From Ustilaginoidea virens (Eukaryota; Ascomycota; Sordariomycetes; Hypocreales; Clavicipitaceae): a stretch of DNA of 64,000 bases. The notes under the pieces are model-generated. The model was given only the letters and a program-made list of their open reading frames with translations. It did not search any database and was not told the DNA's origin. Below, piece by piece: positions 12,201 through 23,400 of this stretch; position 1 is the first letter of the stretch, and each line of letters begins with the position of its first letter. The stretch spans positions 5,890,001 through 5,954,000 of the forward strand of contig NC_057316.1 in NCBI RefSeq assembly GCF_000687475.1. Direction: 5' to 3'. The translations under genes were made by a program, and so were the position numbers.

Positions 12201-14114
12201 AGCAACGCCGTCCTTGCGCGAATCCCAAACGCGTTTTGGCTGCGTCAACGCGCTTTTGATCTTGACGGGGTTTGTTGTGGAGCCAGCGGCCTGGTGATTC
12301 TCCAGCTTGTTGTTCAGCTGCATGGTGAAGAGGTCTCCACGAGCTGTGACCGCAGCAATCGTGTCGCCGCCCGACGCGACAGACTTGATATTGCAGTGTC
12401 TCGATTTGCTGTGTTGACGAGAGGAGCACGAGGTGGCCGAGAGATTGTGGTTACGAAACACGTCAGGATAAGGAAACTTAACCAGGTTATACCCGTAGTT
12501 GGTGAAGACCCAGACTGTGTGATTTCCCAGCAAGCATGTAGTGGCCTTGTCAATGGCCGAAACCATTTCTATGGGGGTCGATAGCAAGGACGCAGCAACC
12601 TTTCGCGGTGTGGGTTGAACATCCAGCGACCTAGAGTCTGCGTCCATGAGCGCCAGCTGGCCGAGGTTACGACCCCAGCAGTAGAGAGACGACGCCGTGT
12701 GAGCGACAGAATGGACGGAAGAAGCAGCCACACCTTGTACGAGTTCCTTCTTCAAGGGGCCAAAGACCTGTCGCGGAGCCAGACTCATTGGCTCCTCGTC
12801 CAATCTCATCAAGGGCGGCAGCGCATAACCCAACTGGCAGTCAGAATTGAGGCCCCACGTCCACAATTCCCCGTCTTCCGTGACAGCCATGGAGTGATTC
12901 TGTCCAAGCGCAACCCGATGGATTTTGCGGTCCTCAAAGGGTCCCTCGACAGGCACAAACTTGAACTGCGAATTCTCGTCACCCAAGCCGAGTCTTCCCC
13001 CACGGCCGACGCCGCAAATGTACAGATTGGACACTGGATCATCTGTCAAGACGGCGGTGTGCAGTTTCGACATGGCGACATCCCGAATGATCAGCGGAGG
13101 GCATCTAATAAGCGTGGGTATATCGTAAAGGGCGGGCGGCGTAGAGGGCAACTCGATGCCTCGATCAGCCAAGTACATCTCGTAGAAGCGGGACATCAGC
13201 TTGTCGGAACGCTGAAGGGTGATTCGTTCTGGATACTGGCGGTCGTTCTCATCACCAACCCCAAGAGACAAATTCTTATTACTTCCAAACATGTAAAATT
13301 CGTGTCCGCTGACCGTTGGAACGACACCAGACGCGATGTTGGCAGTCCTACATGAGAAAAGAAGAAAAAAAAAAAGTCAATTCATGGTCGCGATTCACAC
13401 GCCGAAGACAGGAATAAGGATGGAGTCGTACAAGTTGGCGAATTCACAGTCGTCACGGTCTTCGTAGTCAGACTCGTCATCAAATCGCTTAGCTGTATCA
13501 GTTCCTTTGAGAGACCGCGCAGCGATGGTGGAATTATAAACATCAAAGGGGCTGTTTCCCTCATGGTCCTTGGTTTTGATAAGCTGTCCTACTTTTCCAA
13601 CTGCAGACTGGCTGCTGGTATGGCTGGTCAGATCGATGCGCTCTTTTGCGAGGAGCATTCGAGCAATGGAGACGTTGCCCGAATAAAGCGATCGGTGGAG
13701 GGCGTTCCAGCCGCTCTCTGGATCTTGGACATGGAGGTCGACTGCAGGATGGTTGAGGAGGGCTTCAACAAAATCCTTGGCGCTCGGGTGGGTTGATGAG
13801 GCGGCGCGAAGGAGAAGCGTCAGGCCGGCATGGTCGCGGCTGTTGATTTCGCTGCGGCTAAGGCTGGCTCCACCGTCCTTGAGTTTATTGCTCAAGAAGC
13901 CTCCTGGCGCATGCGCCGATGCCTTGCGCGATTTCGGGGTCGTTCGGGGAGACGAGGACGCAGCTCCAGGGCTCGAGCCTGGAAGTGCACCGCTGCTTGC
14001 TCCTCCGCATGGGCTTCTCGTGACCAGCTGGGGAAGGGGACAAGTCGGTGCCAGCAGACGTCGAAACCTGTCGACATCATTTTCCCAGTAGTATTTCCAC
14101 AATAGATGACTCAT
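9291..14114 (-). CDS. Ankyrin/RCC1/BTB protein, IBTK-like
   Basis: A 1590-residue protein in two exons (13399-14114 and 9291-13347; intron 13348-13398, only 51 bp, phase 2). Ankyrin-like units occupy roughly residues 95-195 (AGLTLLLRAASS, WNALHRSLYSGN). RCC1-type repeats follow from about 255 (YMFGSNKNLSLGVGDEND, LYICGVGRGGRLGLGDEN, LWTWGLNSDCQLG, LYCWGRNLGQLA). The first BTB-like region lies near 800-900, and a clearer second BTB near 925-1010 (VVIELDGDCILAHSQLICQR). The last 400 residues are disordered, then a Glu/Arg coiled stretch ends in a basic GRKGRGRR tail. The order matches inhibitor-of-Btk (IBTK) homologues, which act as Cullin-3 substrate adaptors in animals; a similar role here is inference. 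The protein is probably intracellular, as no signal or membrane segment is seen. Confidence 0.88.
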
Positions 14115-15212
14115 GGGCAGGGGCGACTATGGTGCCAAGTCGGGCGCAACTCCGGGCGCTTGAAACGACACCTCGCTGTGAGTCACTGAGGATCACGGCT
14201 TCTTTAAAGGTGTGATTTGGGGCGGCCGGAGAGAGGGGCTGGCGAGAAATCCGAGTGCCTTTCAAAGTGTCCTCGATGTCTTTTCGCGGAGGATAAGCGC
14301 GGCAGGCACACTCACTCTGTCACGGAAGGACGGAAACACGGATCGAGTGCTTGACAGATGAGAGATTTTGTTTTCCTCGCGGTAGTAGAAAGGCTTAGCC
14401 GGCGGGGATTATCTGGACAAGTTGATTTGGCCAATCCACACAAAGATTGTCTGATGGGTCGTCTGATGGGTCGTCTGATGGGTCGTCTGATGGGTCGTGC
14501 GGCGATTGTTGGGGAGAAGAAAGTAAAGCGGCACGGGAATTTGGCTCGTCGAGGCCATACAAGTATGAAGTAAGCCACTCCTGGCCAAGGTTCTGTAGTA
14601 CGATGTTTCGCGTGCCTGTGACTGTGCGCGTCAGCGGGGTTCGCATGCAGGCAGGGCACTTATGCAAGGATTATGCAAGGAAGCATACTCTGTTGCGTCA
14701 GGTCCAGGTCACTACGCATGTGCTCCGTGCTCCGTAGGTTCAAAATACCTGCATACATGTACATACCAGGTACATCTTACAAGTTGTCAGGCTGAGGCTG
14801 AGCTGCCGTCGGCACTGCTTTTTGGCAGCAGCAATGGCAGGATATTGACAATAATGCGCAAAATCGAGTGACGCTTTTCAAACAAGGGGACCAGTTTGAC
14901 GTTTGGTGGGCTTTTTTTTTTTTCCCCGTTACAAGCAGTACCTTGCTATCTAACTGAATAAGGTACTAAACCACAAGAAAAGAGGGGGGAAGAAATGGAT
15001 TGCCCCTCCTGTTCTCCGATTGAACGCCGTGACGCCGATGATTTTTGCTTTGCGCCCATGTACGAGTGCTGTGGCAAAAAAAAAAAAAAAAGAAAAAAAA
15101 GGAAAAAAAAAGAGAAAAATAAGAAGAGGAAAAAAAAGGGGGAGGAGAGGGGGTGGTTGAAGCCGGCAAAAGCCAACGGTTGTTGTCACCCACTCGCAGT
15201 GCAATTGTAAAG
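14115..15212. other. Intergenic region with 12-bp tandem repeat and poly-A/T tracts
   Basis: About 1.1 kb holding the promoter of the IBTK-like gene and the 3' flank of the GH47 gene. It carries four tandem copies of a 12-bp unit at 14449-14496 and an A-rich purine block near 15077-15150. Frames rich in Lys or Phe in this block are artefacts of the homopolymers. Confidence 0.6.
14449..14496. repeat. 12-bp minisatellite, four perfect copies
   Basis: The unit GTCTGATGGGTC is repeated four times with no mismatch, then the repeat ends abruptly. Perfect copies imply recent slippage or active homogenisation. Confidence 0.95.
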
Positions 15213-18200
15213 CTACAACTTGAAAGGATGGGCTTCGGTGTTGAGAACCCATTCGTCCAAGCTAATCACGTCGGGGCCTGAAAAGAGCAAGTAGTAATAC
15301 TTCAACGTCTCCGCTAGCCAAAAACTCTCCATTTCGTTGGTAACGCTGCTCCTCTTCGAGAGTACGTTGTAAATGGCGCTATTGGCGGTAGAGGTTCTTG
15401 TGGCCTTCATGGTTGCTTCAAACATGGTCCAGCCCTTGTCCATCCAGCTTGGATCGCCCGTGATGCGATACATGTACCATACCGACTCAATGGCTTCTGG
15501 TCTAGAGTAGACGTTAGCACACAAACCACCATTGTCCTCATGACCAAGCTGGTACCGAAGCGACATACCTTAGTATATACTTGGTCCTTAGAACGCCGCT
15601 GAACCCTGGAGGTACGCCATCTTTGATTTGTTGTTGCACGTACTCTCGATGAGAGTTAAGTGGTGTTTTAGCTCTGGTTTCGGACGTGCGCGCCTGGCCC
15701 GGCCGGTATTCCGGAATAGTAGAGGGTCGCGAGCGCAAACGGTACGCGTCTTTGCCTTTGAGCTTGGGATACTTAGCATCAGTCTCGGTTGACACCTCAG
15801 AGTCGTACTGGTTTAGGTCCTTGTCGTTGAGCTCGGGATTTCCTACTTCCGCCTCGGTTGAGAAACCAGAGCCGTGCTTTTCCGCATCTTTGTCTTTGCG
15901 CCCGGGATACTCGGCTTCCCTCTCGTTTGAAAACTCAGAGTCGTGCTGCTTCGCCTTTCTGGTCTTTCCTTTCGTATTCAAAACAAGCTCATCCTCAGGT
16001 GAAAACCCGGAGCTGGAACCTCGCTGGTTCACGGAACCGTCAGGAATCACAGCCCTCTTGCTCAGATAGTCGGTAGATGTCGAGGCTGAAGCTGCGGCAG
16101 GTCCCCCGCTTTCGTGGACGGCTTGACTCGTCTCAGCAGCGAGCGGTTTGACTGCCTTTGAAACCCCAGTCTGCTCCGTATCGAGGTCGTCAAGCTCTGC
16201 TCCACTCTTTCCCCCGTAAACAGCTTCACCTTCGCGACTTCCGTAGTAAGGATCAAGCTCCCTCCACCATACAGTCTCGTTGAAAGCGCACTTTGCGAGA
16301 GTGGGGCAAGGGACGACGGTTCCATGCTCGGGCATTATTCCTGTCGCAGTTGATTGATATGCCCAGACGCAGCCGTTTGTCAACTTCTCGGCATAGTTCA
16401 GATCCTCTTCTCTGCCAAAAAGCTTCCCCCCAAGGGCGTACATGCCGCCGACGAAGCAAGTCAAGTGCGTCACTTCGTATTCAGGATTCGGTTGGTCCCG
16501 AGTAGAGGGGCTAACACCAACCTTGGCGGGAAAAAGGATATCCCAGTCACCAGGAACCATTGGTCGAAATAAAAGGTTCTTGTTGATACCTTCAACGGTA
16601 TCCTCGTACAGCTTTTGATATTTACCTTCTTTGCCACCAAGCAGCAAATACTCCTGGAGTTGGACAGGCGATTAGCGACCACGAGGGCAAAAGAGGAAAA
16701 AAAAAATCTGGCCCATGCCTCAAAATTCAAACGCTTACTTTGCCAAAATATTCGTATGCCGAGTCTTGTCCGCCACCCACGTGGTATTTTTGATAGCCAA
16801 TCATCCCTGGTTCGATTCCCTGAGGAGCACAGTCCAGTTCGTCGTCGGTTCCATCGTCGACAAGGGGGACTTGAAATTTCGGTCGAGACCTTGATTCGCC
16901 TCGTATCGCGTCTACAAGGGCAGCGTCGATTTCCCGTTGCTGAGAAAGTGAGGATGCCCGTCTTTCCAGTCGGTCATCGTCAGTAGGCATCATTATGCTA
17001 CTCCTGCCTCTGGATTCTTTGAGGTCGTGCAGAGTGTCTGCCGAACTGGCCCGATTTTGGGCAGCCCTCCAACTGCGGCCTACTGCGGCTGTTTTATTGC
17101 AGCCTGACACATCCAGATTTTCGGGAAACAGGCCAGGTATAAGAGTACCCTTTTTCTGCAACTCGACGAGGCCATTAGTGATGCGATCGACAGCGTCGTA
17201 GTATTTGTGTTGGCCAGTCACTTGGGCCAGGCGAGTGAACTCGAGTGAAAGAGTCCCTAGCTCTGCTATGCCTACGCGACGGGCTCGGCGCGGGCGTGAC
17301 GTAGACTCTGGCTGCCACTCGTAGTACAAAATAGGCATTCTGTTTGGAGTGTCAAAGATTCCCATCAATATCTCGGCCAACTCAACAGCCTTGTCCAAGA
17401 GGAATGAGTAGCTTCCAGATGCACCTCCACTGACGTCATACGCTGCCACTAGCCCTCCTAGGTAGCGAATGGTGGTTTCAAAGACGGGGATTTCGCTTCG
17501 TTCTGTATAGGTGAAATCAATGGTTTCAGCCGCTCTGGCTGCTTCGTCAAACTCAGCCTTTAGACCGGCAATCCATAGTGTATCGAGGGAGTCAACCAAC
17601 GTGGCCGCCCATCCACAGAAAGGATCACGCGATCGATTAGTGACTGGCAACAACTCATCGTGCATCCAGGCATACTTTCTATAACCCGCCCAAGAGCGTC
17701 GAATTTCCTGCTTGACCATCGCTTGTCTCTGTAAGCGCTTTTTCTTGGGCCCTTCAGCCTCGGGGGAGAACACATGTTGGATCTTTGGAATCTTTTTCCT
17801 ACTCCCAGTAGGGAGCGTAATGATAGACTCTTTGGGCAATGGAAAATGCTCTTTGGGCCTTATCCAATGCTCCTTTGGGGTGGTGGGCGAGGACCGTGCC
17901 GATGCCGATGTTGAAGTCGAAGTCGGTATCGCATTTGATGTCCCTAGGCGCTGAATCGGTTCCTTCAAGTGAGCCTCGACTTGATTGGCATTGACTTCCT
18001 CCGTGTCTGTCTTCGGTTCCGGGTTGAAGCCGGCAACGCCGCCGACGCTGGTGCGATCGGCAGGCGCATCGCGATGTGACGCGCCTTTGCTAGTTCTGTC
18101 ACCACCTGTCTGTGTTGCTGGCGTCGTGGTGCCTAGAATTTCATCGTTGGCTGCTTTCTGAGCAACGTGATCGATCTTGGGCTTCTGCTTGCCGGCGTTT

Positions 18201-18412
18201 TTCTGCGGCAATTGTTCCGTGGTGGGGGGAGGCTGGGGCCTTTCTTCATGTCTGTCTTCAGATCTGACGGGGACGACGAGAGGTTGTCGCGGATCCGTAC
18301 GTCCTAGCCGTTGCCCCTGCCAGGAATTCTGTAGCACACGATACAGAAGGATGACAATTACGGCAGCACAAAACGTAAACAGCTTATTGCGTCTTCTCCG
18401 CATCCTGGACAA
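15213..18412 (-). CDS. GH47 class I alpha-1,2-mannosidase, type II membrane protein
   Basis: Predicted to trim alpha-1,2-linked mannose from N-glycans in the ER or Golgi. Exons: 16739-18412, 15569-16653 and 15213-15501; 1015 residues with matching phases. The N-terminus has an arginine-rich cytosolic tip and one membrane span (about residues 10-26), then a Pro/Thr-rich stem. The GH47 barrel starts near residue 235 ([17 protein letters not shown]) and includes [43 protein letters not shown] and the closing VLNTEAHPF, where the Thr is the calcium ligand of this family. Between the catalytic blocks sits a long hydrophilic insert with three 23-residue repeats (described separately). The length, about twice a minimal GH47, comes from the stem and inserts. 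The substrate and compartment are inferred. Confidence 0.9.
15745..15955 (-). repeat. Three 23-residue repeats inside the GH47 gene
   Basis: On the minus strand this part encodes three diverged tandem units of 23 residues sharing the pattern K/NQ-x-DSE-x-S-x-E-x-x-x-x-x-P-x-x-x-x-KD. They are acidic and lysine-rich, lack hydrophobic core residues and are probably a disordered loop inserted in the GH47 domain just before TKYILRPEAIES. Confidence 0.85.
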
Positions 18413-20422
18413 TCTGCGGCGCCAATGAGCTGACCGACAAAACGCTATGTAGCAATGGTGACCTGACTGATGGAAGCAAGACTCAAAAGTTCTTAGTTGA
18501 GCGGCACTTGAAACAATCAGAGGGGTGGCATTTCCTCAAGTTTTGGGCCCCGAGCCCGCCGAGCGGTGCGAGAAAGATGACCCAGCACGAAGTGGGATTG
18601 CGAGAATGGCCAAGAAGGGAAATGAGAAAAGAAGAAGACGGAAAGACACGGGCGAACTGCAGAGGCAGGCAGGCGGTGGCCTAATTGACATCTATTGGCA
18701 GCCGGACAGTTGGAACTCGGAACCCCGTTGGGGTAGAGGCAATAACGCAACGCGACCCAGCCAGAAATGAAGAGGCGCTGAGTAGAGGAACAATAACCTA
18801 AAGAGGAACGAAAAAAAAAAAAGTATATATAATCAATGGGGATGCAAGAGCAGAGCAGGGCAACGCAAAAGCAAATGCTTTCATTCGAAGCCAAGCTGTC
18901 TGCCCGATGATATTATGGGAAAAGGCAAAAATGCTTGTGGGAGGAAAGGGAAGCGGAAGAGGACAGAAACGGAAAAAGCAGCTTGCCGCAAGCCGGGTTG
19001 CCTCTTCTTCTTCTTTTTCTTTTTTTTTGTTTTTTGTTTTTTTTTCTTTGGTTTCGTTGGCGTCTGGACCTGCCTAAACCTTATTATAAAGGTGGCAGGA
19101 GCAACGGCACCTGAGAACATTCATGTTTCAAGGCGACCGGAAGGAGCACTGAAGCCACTGCCACTGAAGCTGGCTGGGGACATCAGACAACTTGGCCCAC
19201 GGCCTGTTGCATGTGCATGGAAGTCGGCGCTGCCCATGAAATTGACTTTATGTACTCCGAATGTTGCATTCTCTGCTAGCTGGTGCGTTAATTCGTTAAT
19301 TCCTCCATGTCGCCCCCCGCTTAATTGAGCCGTGCTTTCTCTTAGCACACCCCCCCCCACACCCCCCGTACCTCTAAACAGCGGGCGGGCTGCCCTGTCC
19401 CTCAACCTGATGTCTACATGTGGTCACTTCGAGGGCACCTATACGTACTATTTGACACGGCGCGCCAAGCTGGATTCCCAGCGGCAGTCACGCACTCGTC
19501 AGCTCTGTTTAGACACCGCAAATATAGTCTTACCACTTCTCCGTGATTATGTACTTTTAGCCATCTTAGCGAACGGGAACAGCTGTCGCTCGAACCAGGG
19601 GTGACGCAAGTACGGACTCTGGAGTACGGAGTACGGAGTACAACCCTGCCTGGTGTACTCCATACTAAGGACCCGCCCCACATGCTCCGTACGGGAGTGC
19701 CCCAGGCCCCTGGCCCACATGGTAGCATCAATCACAAGAGCACGTCAACTCAACAAGGGGTAGGATAGGAGGTAACTATTAGTAGACGGATTGACTCATT
19801 GGTCTGCCTGATCTCGACTCTTGTCAAAGAGGCCCAACAGGAAGAATAGCAGATCGGGACAAGACTGCCGCGTTTCTGTACCTCGTGCGCATTTGCACTC
19901 TGCGACTCGGCTGGCTTTGCGTTTTAGCGCTCGTCACATCTGCCTTTTGGGATAAGAAGTGGCGTCTTGTTCTCAAACCCATCAAGCAGCAGCAGGCAAA
20001 AATGCAGAGTCGTCCGAGCATCGCAAGGTATACTGCCCATTATACATCCGTTCTCCGGTGGGGATTCCAAAGCATTTGGAAAGGCCTCTTCCATGCCATT
20101 CAGCATGCGCTGCGGCGCAATCACCTCCAAGGACTTATTTCTACTCGCTTTGCCCCAGTCTCGTCATCCCCCAAAACCGTCCTTCTCCCAACGCTGATGC
20201 GATTCCGCAATTCTCCACGGTTCATTCGAAGAAATATCTGTGCGTCGTAGCCCTGGAAAATGTATTCAAGATTCAGTTGCCCGAAGCCAATGGTCCGGAA
20301 AACCGGTCAAGTCTGATGATACCGCTGAAAATATATAAGGCCAGGTGAAGAAAAAGAAAAAGAAAAAAAAAACCTCTAAATCTAAATAAAAAGCATTGCT
20401 CGTCGTACGCGGCTAAGCCGCA
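18413..20422. other. 2-kb intergenic region, GH47 start to Bck1 stop
   Basis: No supported gene. It contains the GH47 promoter, a T-rich tract near 19010-19050, several poly-A runs and a cluster of GGAGTACGGAGTAC-type motifs near 19610-19665. Short frames exist on both strands but none shows conserved motifs. Confidence 0.55.
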
Positions 20423-23400
20423 TCATGTAGTTTGGTACGCGTCCTTGATTTTCGTATAAAGCTCCGTGTCGTAAAAGTTATAGTTGGGGTCAAAATCGCA
20501 GAATGGATGCTGTGAGAGAAGTACGTCGGCAGTTGGACGATCAAACGGATTCCTGCAGCATGACACATTTAGCATTGAGTACCAGGGCACCATGTCGCGT
20601 CTCCTGCAGTGACTTACACTTGAAAGCAGTCCATCATGAACGCCACGGCCAGAGGTCCAATGGTGTCTTCCACTTCCTCCGGAATCGGCGGTGTCTCTCC
20701 GTTCGCAATCTTGTAGATGGCTCCAACAGCTTCTTCCTTGCTCCATGGTCTGCGTCCGGCGAACATTTCCAACACCACACACCCCAGACTCCAAATGTCC
20801 ACCTTGGCGCTATAGCCCTCCCCTTGCGACCGGATCACCTCGGGTGCCATCCAAAACACTGAGCCTTGCATCGAGTTGGTCTTGTCGTTGCCGTAGATGT
20901 TGTCCGTCTTTTTGGAAATGCCAAAGTCGCTAATCTTGCAGGTTCCATCCAGATCCAGCAGGATGTTGTCCGCTTTCAAGTCCCGGTGTAAGATGCCCTC
21001 GCGATGCAGATAAGCCAACCCGGACAGGGTTTGGCGAGTCAGTGACGACACGACAGGCTCTTCAAACTTGCCGTGCTTCCGCAGGCAGGACCCGATACTG
21101 CCGCCGGAAATGTACTCGAGGAAGATGCTGATGCTTGTCTCCTTGCGTTCGCATCCAAGATATTGCACGATGTTGACATGGTCCAAGTGCTGCATCGTGT
21201 CAATCTCTTGATCCAGCGCTGCCACCATCTCCCGCATCTTTGCCTTGTCTCCCCCAGCAGCTTTCGCATTGACTTCAACCTCCTTGACGGCCAGAAACTC
21301 GCCCGTGGTGGCATTCATACCAAGGTAGACACGGCCATATGTTCCCTTGCCAATGAGCTGACCCTTGAACCACCTGAATGTTGTTTGCCTCCTGGGTATT
21401 GTATCCTGCGGAATTTCCGGTACAACTATACTGCCCCGCTGATCGGGTCGAATTTGAACAATGTTGGCATTGAACATCTTGGTACTCTTGCGGCGGATAA
21501 GGCTGGCTTGCGACTTGCTGTCCACGGGTTGGGAAACGCTTGTGAATCGCTTGTTTGCTTCATGAGCGCCTCGCGCAACTTCCCGGATCGACTTCATTCG
21601 GCCCAATCCGCCCGACCGCCGTATGCTTCGCTGAGCTACTGTTTGACTGGAAATGGGCAGCTCCACGGCCTTGAGGGTTGACTGATCCGAGCCCAGGGTA
21701 TCTCCGTCACTGTAAAGAGATGGCTCTCGAGACGGCGGCATGTCTGCAGGCGCGTCGTTTGCCACAGCAGCTCCATAGCTAGCACCGAAATCAGACCCGT
21801 CGTGGTTTTCAAAGCCGCCTGTCGGCAGGGGCGGTAAGTCTCCGCTCGCACTCTCCTCCAGTACAGGCTCGTCAAGGTCGAGATTCGGAAAGAAATCGTC
21901 CAAATTGTTAAGCAAGTCGTCTGTAGGTGGGCGATTGGCCCACACGTCCTTTTCGATAAACGACTTTCGGCGACTGATTTGAGTATCCTTTTCATCCGAG
22001 TCCCATGCATCGGTTCCAGGCGTTCCAGGAGTTCGCCGAGAGCTCGTGCAAGTTTTAGCCCCACCATCCGTACTGCTCTCAGCGGTACCCGTGCTGGCAT
22101 GCGAATGGGGGGATTGAAAGGACACAGACAGGGCTTTGCTTTTGCGTGAGGTGCTGAGCGTCAGGTTGGGCCGTTTGTCTGCATCAGATTGTTCGTTTGA
22201 TGAAGTATTGGCACCAGCGCCAGCGGTTTTGCCCCTACTTCTCCCCGCTAAAGGAATGGCGAACAGGCCATCGTCTGAGTCGTCGCTATCATCGTCTTTA
22301 GGAGGGTTTGCAGATCGAGCGGATGATTTCAAAGGAGATGGCGGTTTCGAGAATGTTACTTCTCCGTCATTCCAGTCCATATCCGGTTCGTCGAAACTGT
22401 TCTTTGAGACGCAACAGTCGGTGGATCCCTTTGTCTGTGAACGGGATGAACTGGGGCTGACGACGCCAGGCGATACACTTTTTGGCCCTGCTTCAATGGT
22501 CTTAGCAATTTCTTTTTCTTTTTTTTTCCACGGAAATCAACTTTGGGAGAGCAAGAGCAAGCATTGACGGGTAGCCAGGCTAGTAGCCAGGCATGGCAAA
22601 TGCAAGGTTACCCAAGCTGATGGTATTGGTGTCAAGAAACGGCCTTTGAAGTGGTTGACAGTTTGGCCGAAACTAGCACTGAACAATGGGTTCTTACCTG
22701 ATTGCTGCTGATTGCTGCTATTGCCAGCCGGTGAAGCGGACGATGGCTCAACGCAATTTGTGACCGTTATCTTGAGCCCGGAGGCGCTAGATTGGCCGAC
22801 GGCCCCCATATTCCTGCCAATGCCCACAAGAGCAGCTCCAATTCCGCCATTGCCAGTCATGGCCTGTGGGTGCTTTGTCTTACGATGACTGTCTGCAGCT
22901 TCGAACTCTGAGGCCGCGGTTGAGAGTGGGTACCTTGGTGAGGAAGTGCTGTCCGTGCTGCTACTTGAACTTCTTGTGCCAAGACCTGGGCGCCGGCTCA
23001 AAGAATTGGCCTTGATCAGTGTGGCCGATGGATCACTCGGCGGCGCTGGGGGTCGTCTCTGCGGCAAGAGGGGTTCCGGCTTCTTGTCTTCGAACGGTGA
23101 GATGCGGGGTTGATCAAAGTCGACATTACGGCCCACAATCCCATATCCTGCAGCCACCTCTGGCGCTGTCGCGCTTGACTTCTTGTTCGCTTTCTTCCTC
23201 TTCGCAAGGTATGCCTGTTGCTTCCTCTCAATCTCCGCTCGGTACTCACTGGCTTCCTTGGCTAAAGCTTTCTCATCTATTCTCTCGCTAGGATGGTTCG
23301 CTCTTGAGGATGGGGGTGATGAGCTCGACCTCTGCCTGCTGCGATTATACGTATCTTCATCCACACCAGGTGGGATATAATCTGGGGACAATGAGGCAGG

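Noticed and set aside
6085..14114. A secondary-metabolite cluster around the P450
   Set aside because: Neighbours are TCA-cycle, DNA-repair and BTB-adaptor genes; no synthase, tailoring enzyme set or cluster regulator is present.
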